Below, one piece after another: positions 17,645 to 27,228 of a stretch of DNA of 64,000 bases. The stretch's first letter is position 1; each line of letters starts with the position of its first letter. This DNA comes from Bacteroidia bacterium (GTDB lineage: Bacteria; Bacteroidota; Bacteroidia; Bacteroidales; GWA2-32-17). The translations under genes were made by a program, and so were the position numbers. The stretch is from positions 1 to 64,000 of the forward strand of contig JACREQ010000008.1 in the NCBI GenBank assembly GCA_016218155.1, read 5' to 3'. Under the pieces are notes generated by a model. The model was not told where the DNA came from. It ran no database searches and worked only from the letters and a program-made list of their open reading frames with translations.

Positions 17645-18541
17645 TTAAAAATAAAGTGAACTAAATTTCAATTTATTTTGCTCATAAACTAAAGCAGGAA
17701 AAGGAACTTTAAGACAATTTAAAGCCTTAAAAACTGATTTTAAAACTTTACTTTTTACTTTAATCTGAGTTAAATCTGCATCAAGCGACAAATAATACTG
17801 GCAATAACGATCAGGTGGAGGAATTACTGCCTCTATGGTTATATCATTATTATCATTACCTCCAAGCATAGATTCACCACTATAACCTAAAGAAATATTT
17901 AACCAACCCGGCATTTTATTAATTCCGGTAATTGATTTTAAATTACAAGAAAGCCAGTAAGTTTGTCCGTTATAATCTTTTATAACAGATTGAAAATCAT
18001 TTTCGCCAAGCGCATCTGGTCTATATACAGGCCAATTTGTTGGGTGGTATGAAAATTTTAAACGACAAATTTGTTTCTTAAATAATAATTCCTGACTTGC
18101 ATAAAGTACACTCCCACCAAAATTAGCAGATAAATCACTTAACGAAGCCCCCCATTTCGAAGAATAGCCATCAAAGACTTCAATACCCGACATTGCAATA
18201 AAAGCAATACCTGATCCTATAACAACAGATTTATTATGTCTAAAACCACTCCATTCAAATCCACTTATCAATGCCGAACTCAAATAATATGTAGAATAAG
18301 CATGACCAGATTTATCCATTTGAAGCCATTCCTTACTATCATTAAAAAAATGAAACGAACTATGAGAATAATTCTTATACCATAGCTCATTTAACATTAA
18401 CATAGTTCCTGTGTATGTTACTGCTGTAACTCCAGAGAAAAAATACAACCTCTTTTTATTTAACAGAGTGTCGTTCTGGGAGACAACTATACTATTAAAA
18501 AAAAATAAAATAACAATTAAACAACAAAGAGTTTTTCTCAC
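17645..18541 (-). CDS. DUF2279 family envelope protein
   Basis: The 298-residue protein has a signal peptide ending near VVSQND, several hydrophobic helices and the segments LQMDKSGHAYSTYYL and GYSSKWGASLSDLSANF that mark DUF2279 (YfiM-like). It is probably an outer-membrane or periplasmic protein of unknown role. The start codon appears to be GTG at 18541, because the nearby ATG is immediately followed by a stop. It is convergent with the OsmC gene. Confidence 0.78.
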   Translation of the reverse strand: MRKTLCCLIVILFFFNSIVVSQNDTLLNKKRLYFFSGVTAVTYTGTMLMLNELWYKNYSHSSFHFFNDSKEWLQMDKSGHAYSTYYLSSALISGFEWSGFRHNKSVVIGSGIAFIAMSGIEVFDGYSSKWGASLSDLSANFGGSVLYASQELLFKKQICRLKFSYHPTNWPVYRPDALGENDFQSVIKDYNGQTYWLSCNLKSITGINKMPGWLNISLGYSGESMLGGNDNNDITIEAVIPPPDRYCQYYLSLDADLTQIKVKSKVLKSVFKALNCLKVPFPALVYEQNKLKFSSLYF

Positions 18542-18544
18542 ATT

Positions 18545-18581
18545 ATAAAAACAAATAGGGTATGAAGTTAATCATACCCTA
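18545..18581 (-). terminator. Terminator of the repeat-protein/ABC operon
   Basis: A perfect 10-bp stem, TAGGGTATGA/TCATACCCTA, with a six-base loop lies just after the last gene of the operon (stop at 18602). In the minus direction it is followed by a T-rich stretch, and the DUF2279 gene starts beyond it. Confidence 0.8.
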
Positions 18582-18601
18582 AAATTAAACAAAAAAATTC
18601 A

Positions 18602-18811
18602 CTACGGTTGTTTAGAATTTTTATCTTCTCTAATAACTACTCCAAAAATAAAAAGTACTACAACAGAAGCAATAAAAATAACAAATAATGATAATAATGT
18701 CTTTTGCATTACCTTTTCAATTGAAATAATATCCCAAATTGATAATAAACCAAGTACGGTCAATGCTAGTACCATTGCAACTAAGGCATAAGAAGCAATT
18801 TTTTTTAACAT
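18602..18811 (-). CDS. Small two-TM membrane protein
   Basis: The 69-residue protein has two membrane helices (about 8-27 and 38-60) and a short charged C-terminus. It starts 4 bases after the ABC ATPase gene and is followed by the operon terminator, so it is co-transcribed with the importer. I do not recognise the family; it may be a small accessory subunit or unrelated. Confidence 0.6.
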   Translation of the reverse strand: MLKKIASYALVAMVLALTVLGLLSIWDIISIEKVMQKTLLSLFVIFIASVVVLFIFGVVIREDKNSKQP

Positions 18812-18815
18812 AAAA

Positions 18816-19844
18816 TTATTTTTTAAGTTTTATGAATTTTAAATGCGATATTAAATCTTCAAGATTATTAAAAACCAAAGTATTGTTTTGATTACTTAAC
18901 TTCCATAAACTTAATTTCTCATTTTCATCGATTATAACGTTTAAACTTTCAGATTTGTTACTTACTACATTAAAACCAATTCTTTTTAATGCATTTGAAG
19001 TTACATTAAAAAGAGAGCTATTCCCTGATAATCCAATATTTAAAGAATATTTTTCTATAAAAGTTAAATTTCCTGAATTTTTATCAATATGTAAAAAATC
19101 AGAATCAAATTCATTTGCCAAATCCCCGTCAAAAATTACTTGTTCGGGAATTTTACTAATCATTTTTTCAGAAGAAATAAGCCATATTTTATCAGCAAGG
19201 TGTAATGCTAAAGATAAATCATGAGTTGAAAAAATTATAGTTTTACCAAACTTTAAAGTAAGTGATTTTAGCAGATTAAGAATTTCGACTTTATTTTTAA
19301 TATCCAGAAATGCAGTAGGCTCATCAAATAAAATAACCTTAGTATCCTGAGCAAGTGTTCTGGCAATAACAGCTCTCTGGCGCTCACCATCACTCAAACA
19401 ATTCATCTGCTCATTTCGTTTTGATGCTATACCTGTTTCCTCAATAGCTAAATTAACAATGTGCATATCTTCAGCACTAAGTTTTCCAAAAAAATTAGAA
19501 TATGGGAATCTGCCTAATGTTACAAACTCATTAACTGAAGTATATGCAACTTTTAAGAGTTCCGTAGTAGCTATTGATAATGACTTTGCAAAATCCAATC
19601 TATTTGCTTTCATTGGCGACAAGTCACAAATATTTAACTCACCGCTTTTACTTGGATGTAATCCTGCAATGGTTCTTAGAAGAGTAGTTTTTCCTGAGCC
19701 ATTTGATCCTATTAATGCTATTAGCTCTCCTGATTTTGCTTCAAAATTTAATGCAAATGATGGAATTGTTTTAAATTTTTTTCCGGTTTTATATCCAGTA
19801 ACCAGATCTTTTGCAGATATAGTAGTTTTGATATTTGTTGTCAT
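18816..19844 (-). CDS. ABC importer ATPase, cobalamin/iron-siderophore type
   Basis: The 342-residue protein has Walker A GSNGSGKTT (46-54), signature LSDGERQR (150-157), Walker B VILFDEP (170-176) and a switch His in STHDLSLALHLAD. This is the FecE/BtuD/HmuV group. The C-terminal 100 residues are an extension typical of the Bacteroidota versions. ATG at 19844 overlaps the permease stop in an ATGA, so it is preferred over the GTG six bases upstream. It powers uptake with the adjacent permease and binding protein. Confidence 0.93.
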   Translation of the reverse strand: MTTNIKTTISAKDLVTGYKTGKKFKTIPSFALNFEAKSGELIALIGSNGSGKTTLLRTIAGLHPSKSGELNICDLSPMKANRLDFAKSLSIATTELLKVAYTSVNEFVTLGRFPYSNFFGKLSAEDMHIVNLAIEETGIASKRNEQMNCLSDGERQRAVIARTLAQDTKVILFDEPTAFLDIKNKVEILNLLKSLTLKFGKTIIFSTHDLSLALHLADKIWLISSEKMISKIPEQVIFDGDLANEFDSDFLHIDKNSGNLTFIEKYSLNIGLSGNSSLFNVTSNALKRIGFNVVSNKSESLNVIIDENEKLSLWKLSNQNNTLVFNNLEDLISHLKFIKLKK

Positions 19845-20875
19845 AACCACATTTTTTTACCTTTTAAGACTATCCACAATACAATAGGAACACCTAACAG
19901 CGATGTTGTTGAATTTATAGGAAGAACAAAACCTGATCCGGGTATTTGAGTAAGAATATCTGCTGTTAGAAGCATTGCAATTCCAACAATTCCGCTAAAC
20001 GGAATTAAAAAACGATGATCAGATGTTTTTGAAATCATCCTGGCAATATGAGGAGCTGCAATACCTACAAATGCAAGAGGTCCGCAAAAAGCTGTTATAC
20101 TACCTGCTAAAAGTGTAGTTGATATTAACAATATATTTCTAACTCTTGAAATATTTACTCCTGAAGCTCTCGCATTTTCATCGCCTAATAACCATACATT
20201 TAATGGATATGCAAGAAATAAAGAAATTACTACTCCAATTAAAACCACAACGGACATTAGTTCAAGCTGCGGCCATGTTGTACTTCCAAGACTACCCATT
20301 GTCCATATCACAAATAGCTTAAGAGATTGATCAGAACCTGCAAACTGAAAAACATTTATAATTGCACCAGCAGCAGAACCCAATAACATTCCGGTTATAA
20401 GTAATGTCATAACATCTCTTATTTTTAATGAAACTGCAAATATCAGCAACATAAATAAACCAGAACCGATACAAGCAGCAAGGATAGTTCCGCCACTTCC
20501 CATTAACTCAACAAAGTTCAACCCAAATGCTGAGAAACCCATAACCATAAAAGCTACACCAAGTCCAGCACCAGAACTTACCCCAAGAACATATGGTCCT
20601 GCAAGTGGATTACGAAACAAAGTTTGCATTAACAAACCACTTACAGACAAAGACAATCCGGCTACAATTGCTGTTAACACTCTTGGTAAACGAATATCAA
20701 AAAAAATTGTCGAAAAATTATCATTTGAACTACCACAATTATAAAATAATTTTAACACCTCACTAATACTAATCCTTACAGGACCATTAATCAAATCAAT
20801 AAATACAAGTATTATGACAATTATTATTGAAACAATTAGTATAAAAGCTTTGTTATTTTTTTTTAATAAATTCAT
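19841..20875 (-). CDS. FecCD/BtuC-type ABC permease
   Basis: The 344-residue membrane protein has about ten helices and the FecCD signatures RLPRVLTAIVAGLSLSVSG and GPLAFVGIAAPHIAR. It forms the inner-membrane channel of an importer for cobalamin, heme or a ferric siderophore. Its start is directly adjacent to the end of the binding-protein gene (no gap) and it overlaps the ATPase gene by 4 bases. Confidence 0.94.
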   Translation of the reverse strand: MNLLKKNNKAFILIVSIIIVIILVFIDLINGPVRISISEVLKLFYNCGSSNDNFSTIFFDIRLPRVLTAIVAGLSLSVSGLLMQTLFRNPLAGPYVLGVSSGAGLGVAFMVMGFSAFGLNFVELMGSGGTILAACIGSGLFMLLIFAVSLKIRDVMTLLITGMLLGSAAGAIINVFQFAGSDQSLKLFVIWTMGSLGSTTWPQLELMSVVVLIGVVISLFLAYPLNVWLLGDENARASGVNISRVRNILLISTTLLAGSITAFCGPLAFVGIAAPHIARMISKTSDHRFLIPFSGIVGIAMLLTADILTQIPGSGFVLPINSTTSLLGVPIVLWIVLKGKKMWL

Positions 20876-22018
20876 TTATTCAAGCTTTTTATAATAATGA
20901 ATTTTATAATCAGGAAATGCTTTTGGATGAAAAATTTTAACAATATCCTTTAATATTATATGTGGATTTACAACCCCTGATTCCCAATAATCGTTACCAC
21001 CAAAAGAATTACTTATTGCTATATTGTTATAAACTGTTTTATTTTTAAATGATTTTAATTGAGAAAGTCGTGAATCAGTTACATTTATTTCATTTAATGA
21101 AGTTGCCGAACCTGAATTTATCCAGAAATCAGCTTTAGAAACTTTATCAAACACCAATTCAAGATTTAATGGAAAGCTTTCTTTAGAGTTATTATCTTTC
21201 CATATATAATCAGCCCCTGCATCGCTTATAAGACATGAAAGATTACTCTTCCCACCTGCAATGTACCATGTATCTTTCCATGGTAATCCAGCATATACCT
21301 TTGGTTTTTCTAAATATTTCGATGCAATATTCTTTATATTGTTATAATTACTATCAATAACAGAAAATAACGAATCTGAATTTTGTTTCATATTAAATAG
21401 TATACCAAAAAACTTTATCCATTCTGCTTTTGCTAAAGGAGTTTCCTCTAAATATTCTGCAACAAAAACTACAGGTAATCCAAGCTCTTCAAGCTTTGTT
21501 ACATATCCCACATTTTTACTTTCTACACCATAAGCAATAATAACATCAGGTTTTAAAGATAATATTAGTTCATAATTCAAACTCTGTTCATAACCAACAT
21601 CTACAATTTTACCTTGTTTTATTAAAAGTTGAGTTAGACTATCATAAACGAACTGTGCTCCTGAAACACCAATAATATTCATTTGTTTATTTAGTGCAGT
21701 AATAAAACCTATATGTGATGTTGAAAGACAGATAACTCGTTTTACAGGTATATTAATAAAATCATTCTTTTTACTTTTATTAATTGAAAACAAATAATTA
21801 AACGATTTATCTTTTGCAGATTGCCATGGATTATAAACCCTAACAGCAATTACAGAATCTGATATTGAAAAATCCAAATGCTTTGCATACTTTAACTTTA
21901 TCTTAAAGGAATCAATAAAGTAATCTTTATTCTGATTTATTATATTTTGTGGTTCACAAGAAATTAAAACAGTTATAACAAATAAGAATAATATTCGCCA
22001 TAAATAAATATATAACAT
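20876..22018 (-). CDS. BtuF/FepB-type substrate-binding lipoprotein
   Basis: The 380-residue protein has a lipobox with Cys21 (VLISCEPQ). A short N-terminal strand region (about 40-85, with VRVYNPWQ) is typical of Bacteroidota members. Two binding lobes follow, beginning with RVICLSTSHIGFITAL and including LSLKPDVIIAYG. It captures the ligand and delivers it to the permease. Ligand is not decided by sequence; cobalamin is attractive because this genome has a B12-dependent mutase, but iron-siderophore or heme is equally allowed. Confidence 0.88.
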   Translation of the reverse strand: MLYIYLWRILFLFVITVLISCEPQNIINQNKDYFIDSFKIKLKYAKHLDFSISDSVIAVRVYNPWQSAKDKSFNYLFSINKSKKNDFINIPVKRVICLSTSHIGFITALNKQMNIIGVSGAQFVYDSLTQLLIKQGKIVDVGYEQSLNYELILSLKPDVIIAYGVESKNVGYVTKLEELGLPVVFVAEYLEETPLAKAEWIKFFGILFNMKQNSDSLFSVIDSNYNNIKNIASKYLEKPKVYAGLPWKDTWYIAGGKSNLSCLISDAGADYIWKDNNSKESFPLNLELVFDKVSKADFWINSGSATSLNEINVTDSRLSQLKSFKNKTVYNNIAISNSFGGNDYWESGVVNPHIILKDIVKIFHPKAFPDYKIHYYKKLE

Positions 22019-22027
22019 AGCGAAATA

Positions 22028-25000
22028 TTATTTCTTAGTTTCAGTATAGAAAATTGTTTTTGAAATGGACTGACCATTTTTAAAATAATAAACCCCTCCC
22101 CAACTATGTGTTACCTCTCTAAATTCTGAAGCAAGACCACCTTTATTTACAATAACTCTTTTTATTTTTTTAGAAGCATCTTCGTATTTTTCTTCAGTTA
22201 CTCCTTCTGGGTATTTTTTTGATAATTCAGAAAGAAATTTTTCAACAACTGCTTTATTTGTATAATCTATTTCTTCAAGTTTTTTATTACTATTCTTTGC
22301 TTCCTCAATCTGTTTTTGCTTTTCAGCCTCTAATTTCTGCTGTTCTGTTAAGTTCTGCTCTTTTAATAAATTTTGGCATTCAAAAATTTTCTGTTTAGGA
22401 TAATTTTCATTTGGTTTAACTGAAGATGCAGTTTTATAACTGGCAATAGCTGATGGATACTCCTTTTTGCCAAAAAACTCGTCAGCTTTTGAAATCGCAT
22501 CATCGTATGCTTTATCTTTTATTTTCTGCTCCTCATCTTTCTTTTTATTTTGAGCTAATAAATTTTCAATTTCAGCAATTTTTGATTTAGGATAACTTTC
22601 ATCAGGTTTTAAATTGGAAGCCTTTTGATAGTTAGATTTTGCATTTTCATAACTTTTTGAGGTAAACTCCTGATCAGCTTTTGTAATGAAAACTTTATAA
22701 GATTCTTCTTTTGCTTTTTGAGCTGCATCAGCCTCTGCCTTGGCTTTTGCTTCAGCATCAGCCTTAGCTTTTGCTTCTGCTTCTAATTTTGCCTTTGCTT
22801 CAGCATCAGCTTTTGCTTTTGCCTCGGCTTCTAGTTTTGCCTTGGCTTCAGCATCTGCTTTTTCTTTGGCAGCTTTTGCTAATGCGTCGGCTTTTGCCTT
22901 TGCTTCGGCATCAGCTTTAGCTTTGGCTTCAGCTTCTAACTTTGCTTTAGCTTCGGCATCAGCCTTTTCTTTTGCAGCCTTTGCTAATGCGTCGGCTTTT
23001 GCTTTTGCTTCTGCATCGGCTTTAGCTTTGGCTTCAGCTTCTAGTTTTGCCTTAGCTTCAGCATCTGCTTTTTCTTTGGCTGCTTTTGCTAATGCGTCGG
23101 CTTTTGCCTTTGCTTCGGCATCAGCTTTAGCTTTGGCTTCAGCTTCTAATTTTGCTTTAGCTTCTGCATCTGCCTTTGCTTTGGCCTCGGCTTCTAATTT
23201 TGCTTTGGCTTCAGCTTCAGCTTTTTCTTTCGCAGCTTTTGCTAATGCATCAGCTTTTGCCTTTGCTTCAGCGTCGGCTTTCGCTTTGGCTTCTGCTTCT
23301 AATTTTGCCTTTGCTTCAGCATCCGCTTTTGCTTTTGCCTCAGCTTCTAGTTTTGCCTTGGCTTCAGCATCCGCTTTTTCTTTTGCAGCTTTAGCTAATG
23401 CGTCGGCTTTTGCCTTTGCTTCGGCATCAGCCTTAGCTTTGGCTTCAGCTTCTAGTTTTGCTTTAGCTTCTGCATCTGCTTTTTCTTTTGCTGCTTTTGC
23501 TAATGCGTCGGCTTTTGCCTTTGCTTCTGCATCAGCTTTTGCTTTGGCTTCAGCTTCTAATTTTGCTTTAGCTTCTGCATCTGCCTTTTCTTTTGCAGCT
23601 TTAGCTAATGCGTCGGCTTTTGCCTTTGCATCAGCTTCGGCTTTCGCTTTGGCTTCTGCTTCTAATTTTGCCTTTGCTTCAGCATCAGCTTTTGCTTTTG
23701 CCTCGGCTTCTAGTTTTGCCTTGGCTTCAGCATCTGCTTTTTCTTTGGCTGCTTTTGCTAATGCATCGGCTTTTGCCTTTGCTTCTGCATCAGCTTTGGC
23801 TTTGGCTTCAGCTTCTAATTTTGCTTTAGCTTCTGCATCAGCCTTTTCTTTTGCAGCCTTTGCTAATGCGTCGGCTTTTGCTTTTGCTTCTGCATCGGCC
23901 TTTGCTTTTGCTTCTGCTTCTAGTTTTGCTTTAGCTTCAGCATCTGCTTTTTCTTTGGCTGCTTTCGCTAATGCATCAGCCTTGGCTTTAGCTTCGGCAT
24001 CGGCTTTAGCCTTTGCCTCAGCTTCTAGTTTTGCCTTTGCTTCGGCATCTGCTTTTTCTTTGGCTGCTTTTGCTAACGCGTCGGCTTTAGCTTTTGCTTC
24101 TGCATCGGCCTTTGCTTTTGCATCTGCTTCGGCCTTAGCTTTTGCTTCCGCTTCTAATTTTGCTTTTGCTTCAGCTTCAGCTTTTTCCTTTGCTAGTTTA
24201 TCTGCCAATAATTTATCAATATCAGAAATCTTTGTTTTGGGATATTGTTCTGTTGGTTTTATTGCTAATGCATCATTATAACCCTTCTTTGCATCATCAT
24301 ATTTTTGCATTGCTAAAGAAGCGTCAGCTTTTGTTATAGCTGCTTTATACGAATCCTCTTTTGCTTTTGCTTCGGCATCAGCTTTCTCTTTTGCAGCTTT
24401 TGCTTCGGCATCGGCTTTTTCTTTGGCAGATTTATCTGCTAATAATTTATCTATTTCAGCAATTTTTGTTTTTGGATATTGTTCGGTAGATTTTATCGCT
24501 AATGCATCATTATATCCTTTTTTAGCTTCATCGTATTTTTTTCCTGCTAAGAAAGCGTCTGCTTTTGCTATTGCTGCTTTATATGAATCATCTTTTAATT
24601 TTGCTTCGGCATCAGCTTTCTCTTTTGCAGCTTTTGCTTCGGCATCGGCTTTTTCCTTGGCAGATTTATCCGCTAATAATTTATCTATTTCAGCAATTTT
24701 TGTTTTTGGATATTGCTCGGTTGGTTTTATAGCTAATGCATCGTTATAAGATTTTTTAGCCTCATCATACTTTTGACCATTTAAAGAGGCATCACCTTTT
24801 GCTATAGCAGCTTTGTATTGATCATCCTTTGCCTTCTGATCCGCCTCGTTTTTTTGTTCGGCAAGTATTTTATCTATTTCAGCAATTTTTGTTTTTGGAT
24901 ATTGTTCGGTTGGTTTTATTCCAGAGGCCTTTTTATAATTTTCTTTTGCAGCTACATAGCTTTTAGTATTAAAACCCTGATCTGCATCAGCAATTAATTT

Positions 25001-25711
25001 AGTGTATTGACTATCATTTCCCTGTTTATTTGCAATTAACTTTTCACATTCCATAATTCTCTTATCGGGATAATCACTGTATGGATCAGCATCAATAGCT
25101 TTTTCGTAATATGTTATAGCCTCTTCATATTTCTCAGTTTTAAAAAGTTCATCTGCTTTTGTTATAATCTGTTGATAAGATTGTTTTTTAAGTGCATCTA
25201 TCTGATTAGTAATCTTATCAATTTCCTTTCTCATTACATCAGTATAAGCTACGTCATAATCAAAAGCATCTGCATCTTCATTATAATTGATTTTCGTAAC
25301 AGGCTTACTTAAAGTAGAGACATCAATACCCGGAAATGATTCAAATAACTCAACAGTGAATGAATATTTATAAATTAAATCCTTTTCAGGTGCATTTGTA
25401 TCAAAAAGTACCTTTTTTGTTACATAACCGGTTGATACAACTTCTACAATATACTGCTTGTCAATATCAAACTTAAAATTAAATTTTCCATCTGCTGTAG
25501 TTTTCTTTGAATCAATTTTAGAGTTGTTTAAATATATATTAACATCGGCAGTTATAATTTTTTTACCACCTTTTACTTTTCCTACTACTTCAAGATATCC
25601 TTTTGGTCCTTGAGCATATGAAAAATTGGAGATATAGATAAAGAATGCAACAAAGAGAGTAAACAGAGTTTTCGGGTTGCAAAATTGTCGTACAAACTTA
25701 ACTAACAGCAT
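22028..25711 (-). CDS. Giant TPR and TolA-like repeat protein
   Basis: The 1227-residue protein has a signal peptide (1-34) and a carboxypeptidase-regulatory-like domain (about 36-105). TPR-like units of the form YDEAKKxYNDALAIKPTEQYPK (about 180-500) follow, then an Ala/Lys/Glu/Asp-rich repeat region (about 507-994), more TPR-like units (about 995-1090) and a C-terminal domain. The Ala-rich part is built from 8-residue blocks (ADAEAKAK, LEAEAKAK) and an 11-residue block (ADALAKAAKEK, eleven copies), giving mostly 35-residue units; it should form one very long helix or coiled coil. It is the first gene of the ABC importer operon, 9 bases upstream. It may span the periplasm as TolA does, but the partner is unknown. 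Confidence 0.85.
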   Translation of the reverse strand: MLLVKFVRQFCNPKTLFTLFVAFFIYISNFSYAQGPKGYLEVVGKVKGGKKIITADVNIYLNNSKIDSKKTTADGKFNFKFDIDKQYIVEVVSTGYVTKKVLFDTNAPEKDLIYKYSFTVELFESFPGIDVSTLSKPVTKINYNEDADAFDYDVAYTDVMRKEIDKITNQIDALKKQSYQQIITKADELFKTEKYEEAITYYEKAIDADPYSDYPDKRIMECEKLIANKQGNDSQYTKLIADADQGFNTKSYVAAKENYKKASGIKPTEQYPKTKIAEIDKILAEQKNEADQKAKDDQYKAAIAKGDASLNGQKYDEAKKSYNDALAIKPTEQYPKTKIAEIDKLLADKSAKEKADAEAKAAKEKADAEAKLKDDSYKAAIAKADAFLAGKKYDEAKKGYNDALAIKSTEQYPKTKIAEIDKLLADKSAKEKADAEAKAAKEKADAEAKAKEDSYKAAITKADASLAMQKYDDAKKGYNDALAIKPTEQYPKTKISDIDKLLADKLAKEKAEAEAKAKLEAEAKAKAEADAKAKADAEAKAKADALAKAAKEKADAEAKAKLEAEAKAKADAEAKAKADALAKAAKEKADAEAKAKLEAEAKAKADAEAKAKADALAKAAKEKADAEAKAKLEAEAKAKADAEAKAKADALAKAAKEKADAEAKAKLEAEAKAKADAEAKAKLEAEAKAKAEADAKAKADALAKAAKEKADAEAKAKLEAEAKAKADAEAKAKADALAKAAKEKADAEAKAKLEAEAKAKADAEAKAKADALAKAAKEKADAEAKAKLEAEAKAKADAEAKAKLEAEAKAKADAEAKAKADALAKAAKEKAEAEAKAKLEAEAKAKADAEAKAKLEAEAKAKADAEAKAKADALAKAAKEKADAEAKAKLEAEAKAKADAEAKAKADALAKAAKEKADAEAKAKLEAEAKAKADAEAKAKADALAKAAKEKADAEAKAKLEAEAKAKADAEAKAKLEAEAKAKADAEAKAKAEADAAQKAKEESYKVFITKADQEFTSKSYENAKSNYQKASNLKPDESYPKSKIAEIENLLAQNKKKDEEQKIKDKAYDDAISKADEFFGKKEYPSAIASYKTASSVKPNENYPKQKIFECQNLLKEQNLTEQQKLEAEKQKQIEEAKNSNKKLEEIDYTNKAVVEKFLSELSKKYPEGVTEEKYEDASKKIKRVIVNKGGLASEFREVTHSWGGVYYFKNGQSISKTIFYTETKK
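22730..24190 (-). repeat. Coding tandem repeats (about 105 bp, with 153-bp variants)
   Basis: The DNA encoding the Ala/Lys/Glu helix is tandemly repeated. Eleven copies of the GCTAATGC-containing block recur with spacing of about 105 bases, sometimes lengthened by 48 bases. Copies differ at third codon positions, so most are old, but some neighbours are near-identical. Copy number probably varies between strains and assembly here is error-prone. Confidence 0.85.
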
Positions 25712-25823
25712 ATTATTTTTAATTCAAACGATTATTTTTAAAATTTAAATATACAAAAAAGATAGAGTCTAAAAAACATAGGTCATATAAAACAAAAAAG
25801 CCATTAACAGTCAAAATATATGC

Positions 25824-26228
25824 CTAAACAATCTCTTTAAATTTATCTAAAATATTTGCAGGTGGCCTGCAAGGCTTTCCTGTAATTGAATTAACAAATA
25901 TTAAAGTAGTACTAGCCTTGTTTATTATCTGGTTATCTTTATTATACAATTCGTAATCGAAAATTATTTTACTACCGGCTATGTCTTTAATTATTGTATT
26001 TATTTTAATTATATCATCATAAAATGCAGGCTTAATATAAGTACATTCTAAATGAACAACTGGCATCTGAATACCATTTTCCTCCATATCACGATAAACA
26101 ATTCCATGTTTTCTCATTAAATCGGTTCTGGCTACCTCAAGGTATAATGGATAGGTACCATAGTAAACTACTCCCATTTTATCTGTTTCACCATATCTAA
26201 CTCTAATTTCAGTAATGTACGAAAGCAT
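25824..26228 (-). CDS. YbgC/FadM-type acyl-CoA thioesterase (hotdog fold)
   Basis: The 134-residue protein has the 4HBT signature: RYGETDKMGVVYYGTYPLYLEVAR with Asp16 and Glu31 in the catalytic region. Members hydrolyse acyl-CoA thioesters. It follows the SDR gene with a 6-base gap, suggesting a two-gene lipid-metabolism unit. Confidence 0.88.
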   Translation of the reverse strand: MLSYITEIRVRYGETDKMGVVYYGTYPLYLEVARTDLMRKHGIVYRDMEENGIQMPVVHLECTYIKPAFYDDIIKINTIIKDIAGSKIIFDYELYNKDNQIINKASTTLIFVNSITGKPCRPPANILDKFKEIV

Positions 26229-26234
26229 AAATAA

Positions 26235-27041
26235 TTATTTTAAAGGTGAATCTGGCTCTTTAGCCATACTATTATAGATAACTTTATCCATTAAAGATGG
26301 CAATAATTTATATAATAATACAACCATCTTTCCCTGTGAAGTAAGTACAATAGTTCTTTTTCGTTTTTCTATTCCTTTTGCAATATAAAATGCAACTTTT
26401 TCTGCAGTCATTAATTTCTCCTCGGCTCTTGGTGTTTCACCCTGTTGACTACCATCTGCAACTAATGCGGTTTTTCTGATATTTGATGCAGTAAATCCAG
26501 GTGCAGCAATCATTACGTGTAATCCCTTTTTAATATTTTCAACTCTTAATGTTTGTAAAAAACCATGAATTGCAAATTTTGATGAAGAATACCCTGACCT
26601 GGCTGGAAGTGGAGCAAAACCAGCAATAGAAGAAACTGCAACTACGCTTCCTTTTGCTTTTAATAGCCATGGCAAAGCAAATTTTGTACAGTATACCGTT
26701 CCCCAAAAATTTGTATCCATTAATCTTTTAAGAACATTTAAATCAAGATCCTCAAAAATTGCACGCATCGAAATTCCGGCATTATTAATTAAAACATCTA
26801 TCTGATTAAAATGTTCAATTGCTTTATCAATTATTAATTTACAATCTTCTTCTTTTGCAACATCTGCAATAACCGAAACAACTTCACAATTTGACTTAAT
26901 TAGTTCTTTTTTTACTTCGTCAAGGTTTTCTACATTTCTTGCAGCAATTACAATTCTATAATCACGTTTTGCAAACTCAAATGCTAAAGCCTTTCCTATT
27001 CCTGATGAAGCGCCAGTAATTATGACTACACGTTTGCTCAT
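26235..27041 (-). CDS. Short-chain dehydrogenase/reductase
   Basis: The 268-residue protein has the NAD(P)-binding motif TGASSGIG (9-16), NNAG (86-89) and the catalytic Ser138, Tyr151 and Lys155 (YSSSK). A C-terminal hydrophobic segment (about 238-255) suggests membrane association, as in the DHRS7-like branch that acts on lipids or steroids. Substrate is unknown. It is the upstream partner of the thioesterase gene. Confidence 0.9.
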   Translation of the reverse strand: MSKRVVIITGASSGIGKALAFEFAKRDYRIVIAARNVENLDEVKKELIKSNCEVVSVIADVAKEEDCKLIIDKAIEHFNQIDVLINNAGISMRAIFEDLDLNVLKRLMDTNFWGTVYCTKFALPWLLKAKGSVVAVSSIAGFAPLPARSGYSSSKFAIHGFLQTLRVENIKKGLHVMIAAPGFTASNIRKTALVADGSQQGETPRAEEKLMTAEKVAFYIAKGIEKRKRTIVLTSQGKMVVLLYKLLPSLMDKVIYNSMAKEPDSPLK

Positions 27042-27228
27042 TTATAATTTCATTTTTTACAAAGATAACTGTTCATTTGATAAAGAAAAATAAAGATTTT
27101 TAAAATGATTATACTTGAAAATATGATGATTATAAAAGATATTGAAAATATTTTAAAGTTTTTCTCATATGTTTTTGCATATTTTGCAAAATGATTATAG
27201 CTTTGCACTCTCTTTTAAAAAGGGTATC

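Noticed and set aside
22730-24190. Possible CRISPR array (regularly spaced repeats)
   Set aside because: Repeats are continuous coding sequence with no unique spacers, the units diverge at third codon positions, and no cas genes are near.
22740-24281. A 513-residue plus-strand frame of Ala/Phe/Ser repeats opposite the giant repeat gene
   Set aside because: It is a by-product of the restricted codon use in the minus-strand repeats (GCA/GCT/AAA/GAA give no stops in this opposite frame). It has no promoter or sensible start, and the sense gene has signal peptide, TPR units and operon context.
25712-25823. Cobalamin riboswitch ahead of the ABC importer operon
   Set aside because: The 112-base region is AT-rich without the B12 box or stem pattern, and there are only 9 bases between the repeat gene and the binding-protein gene.
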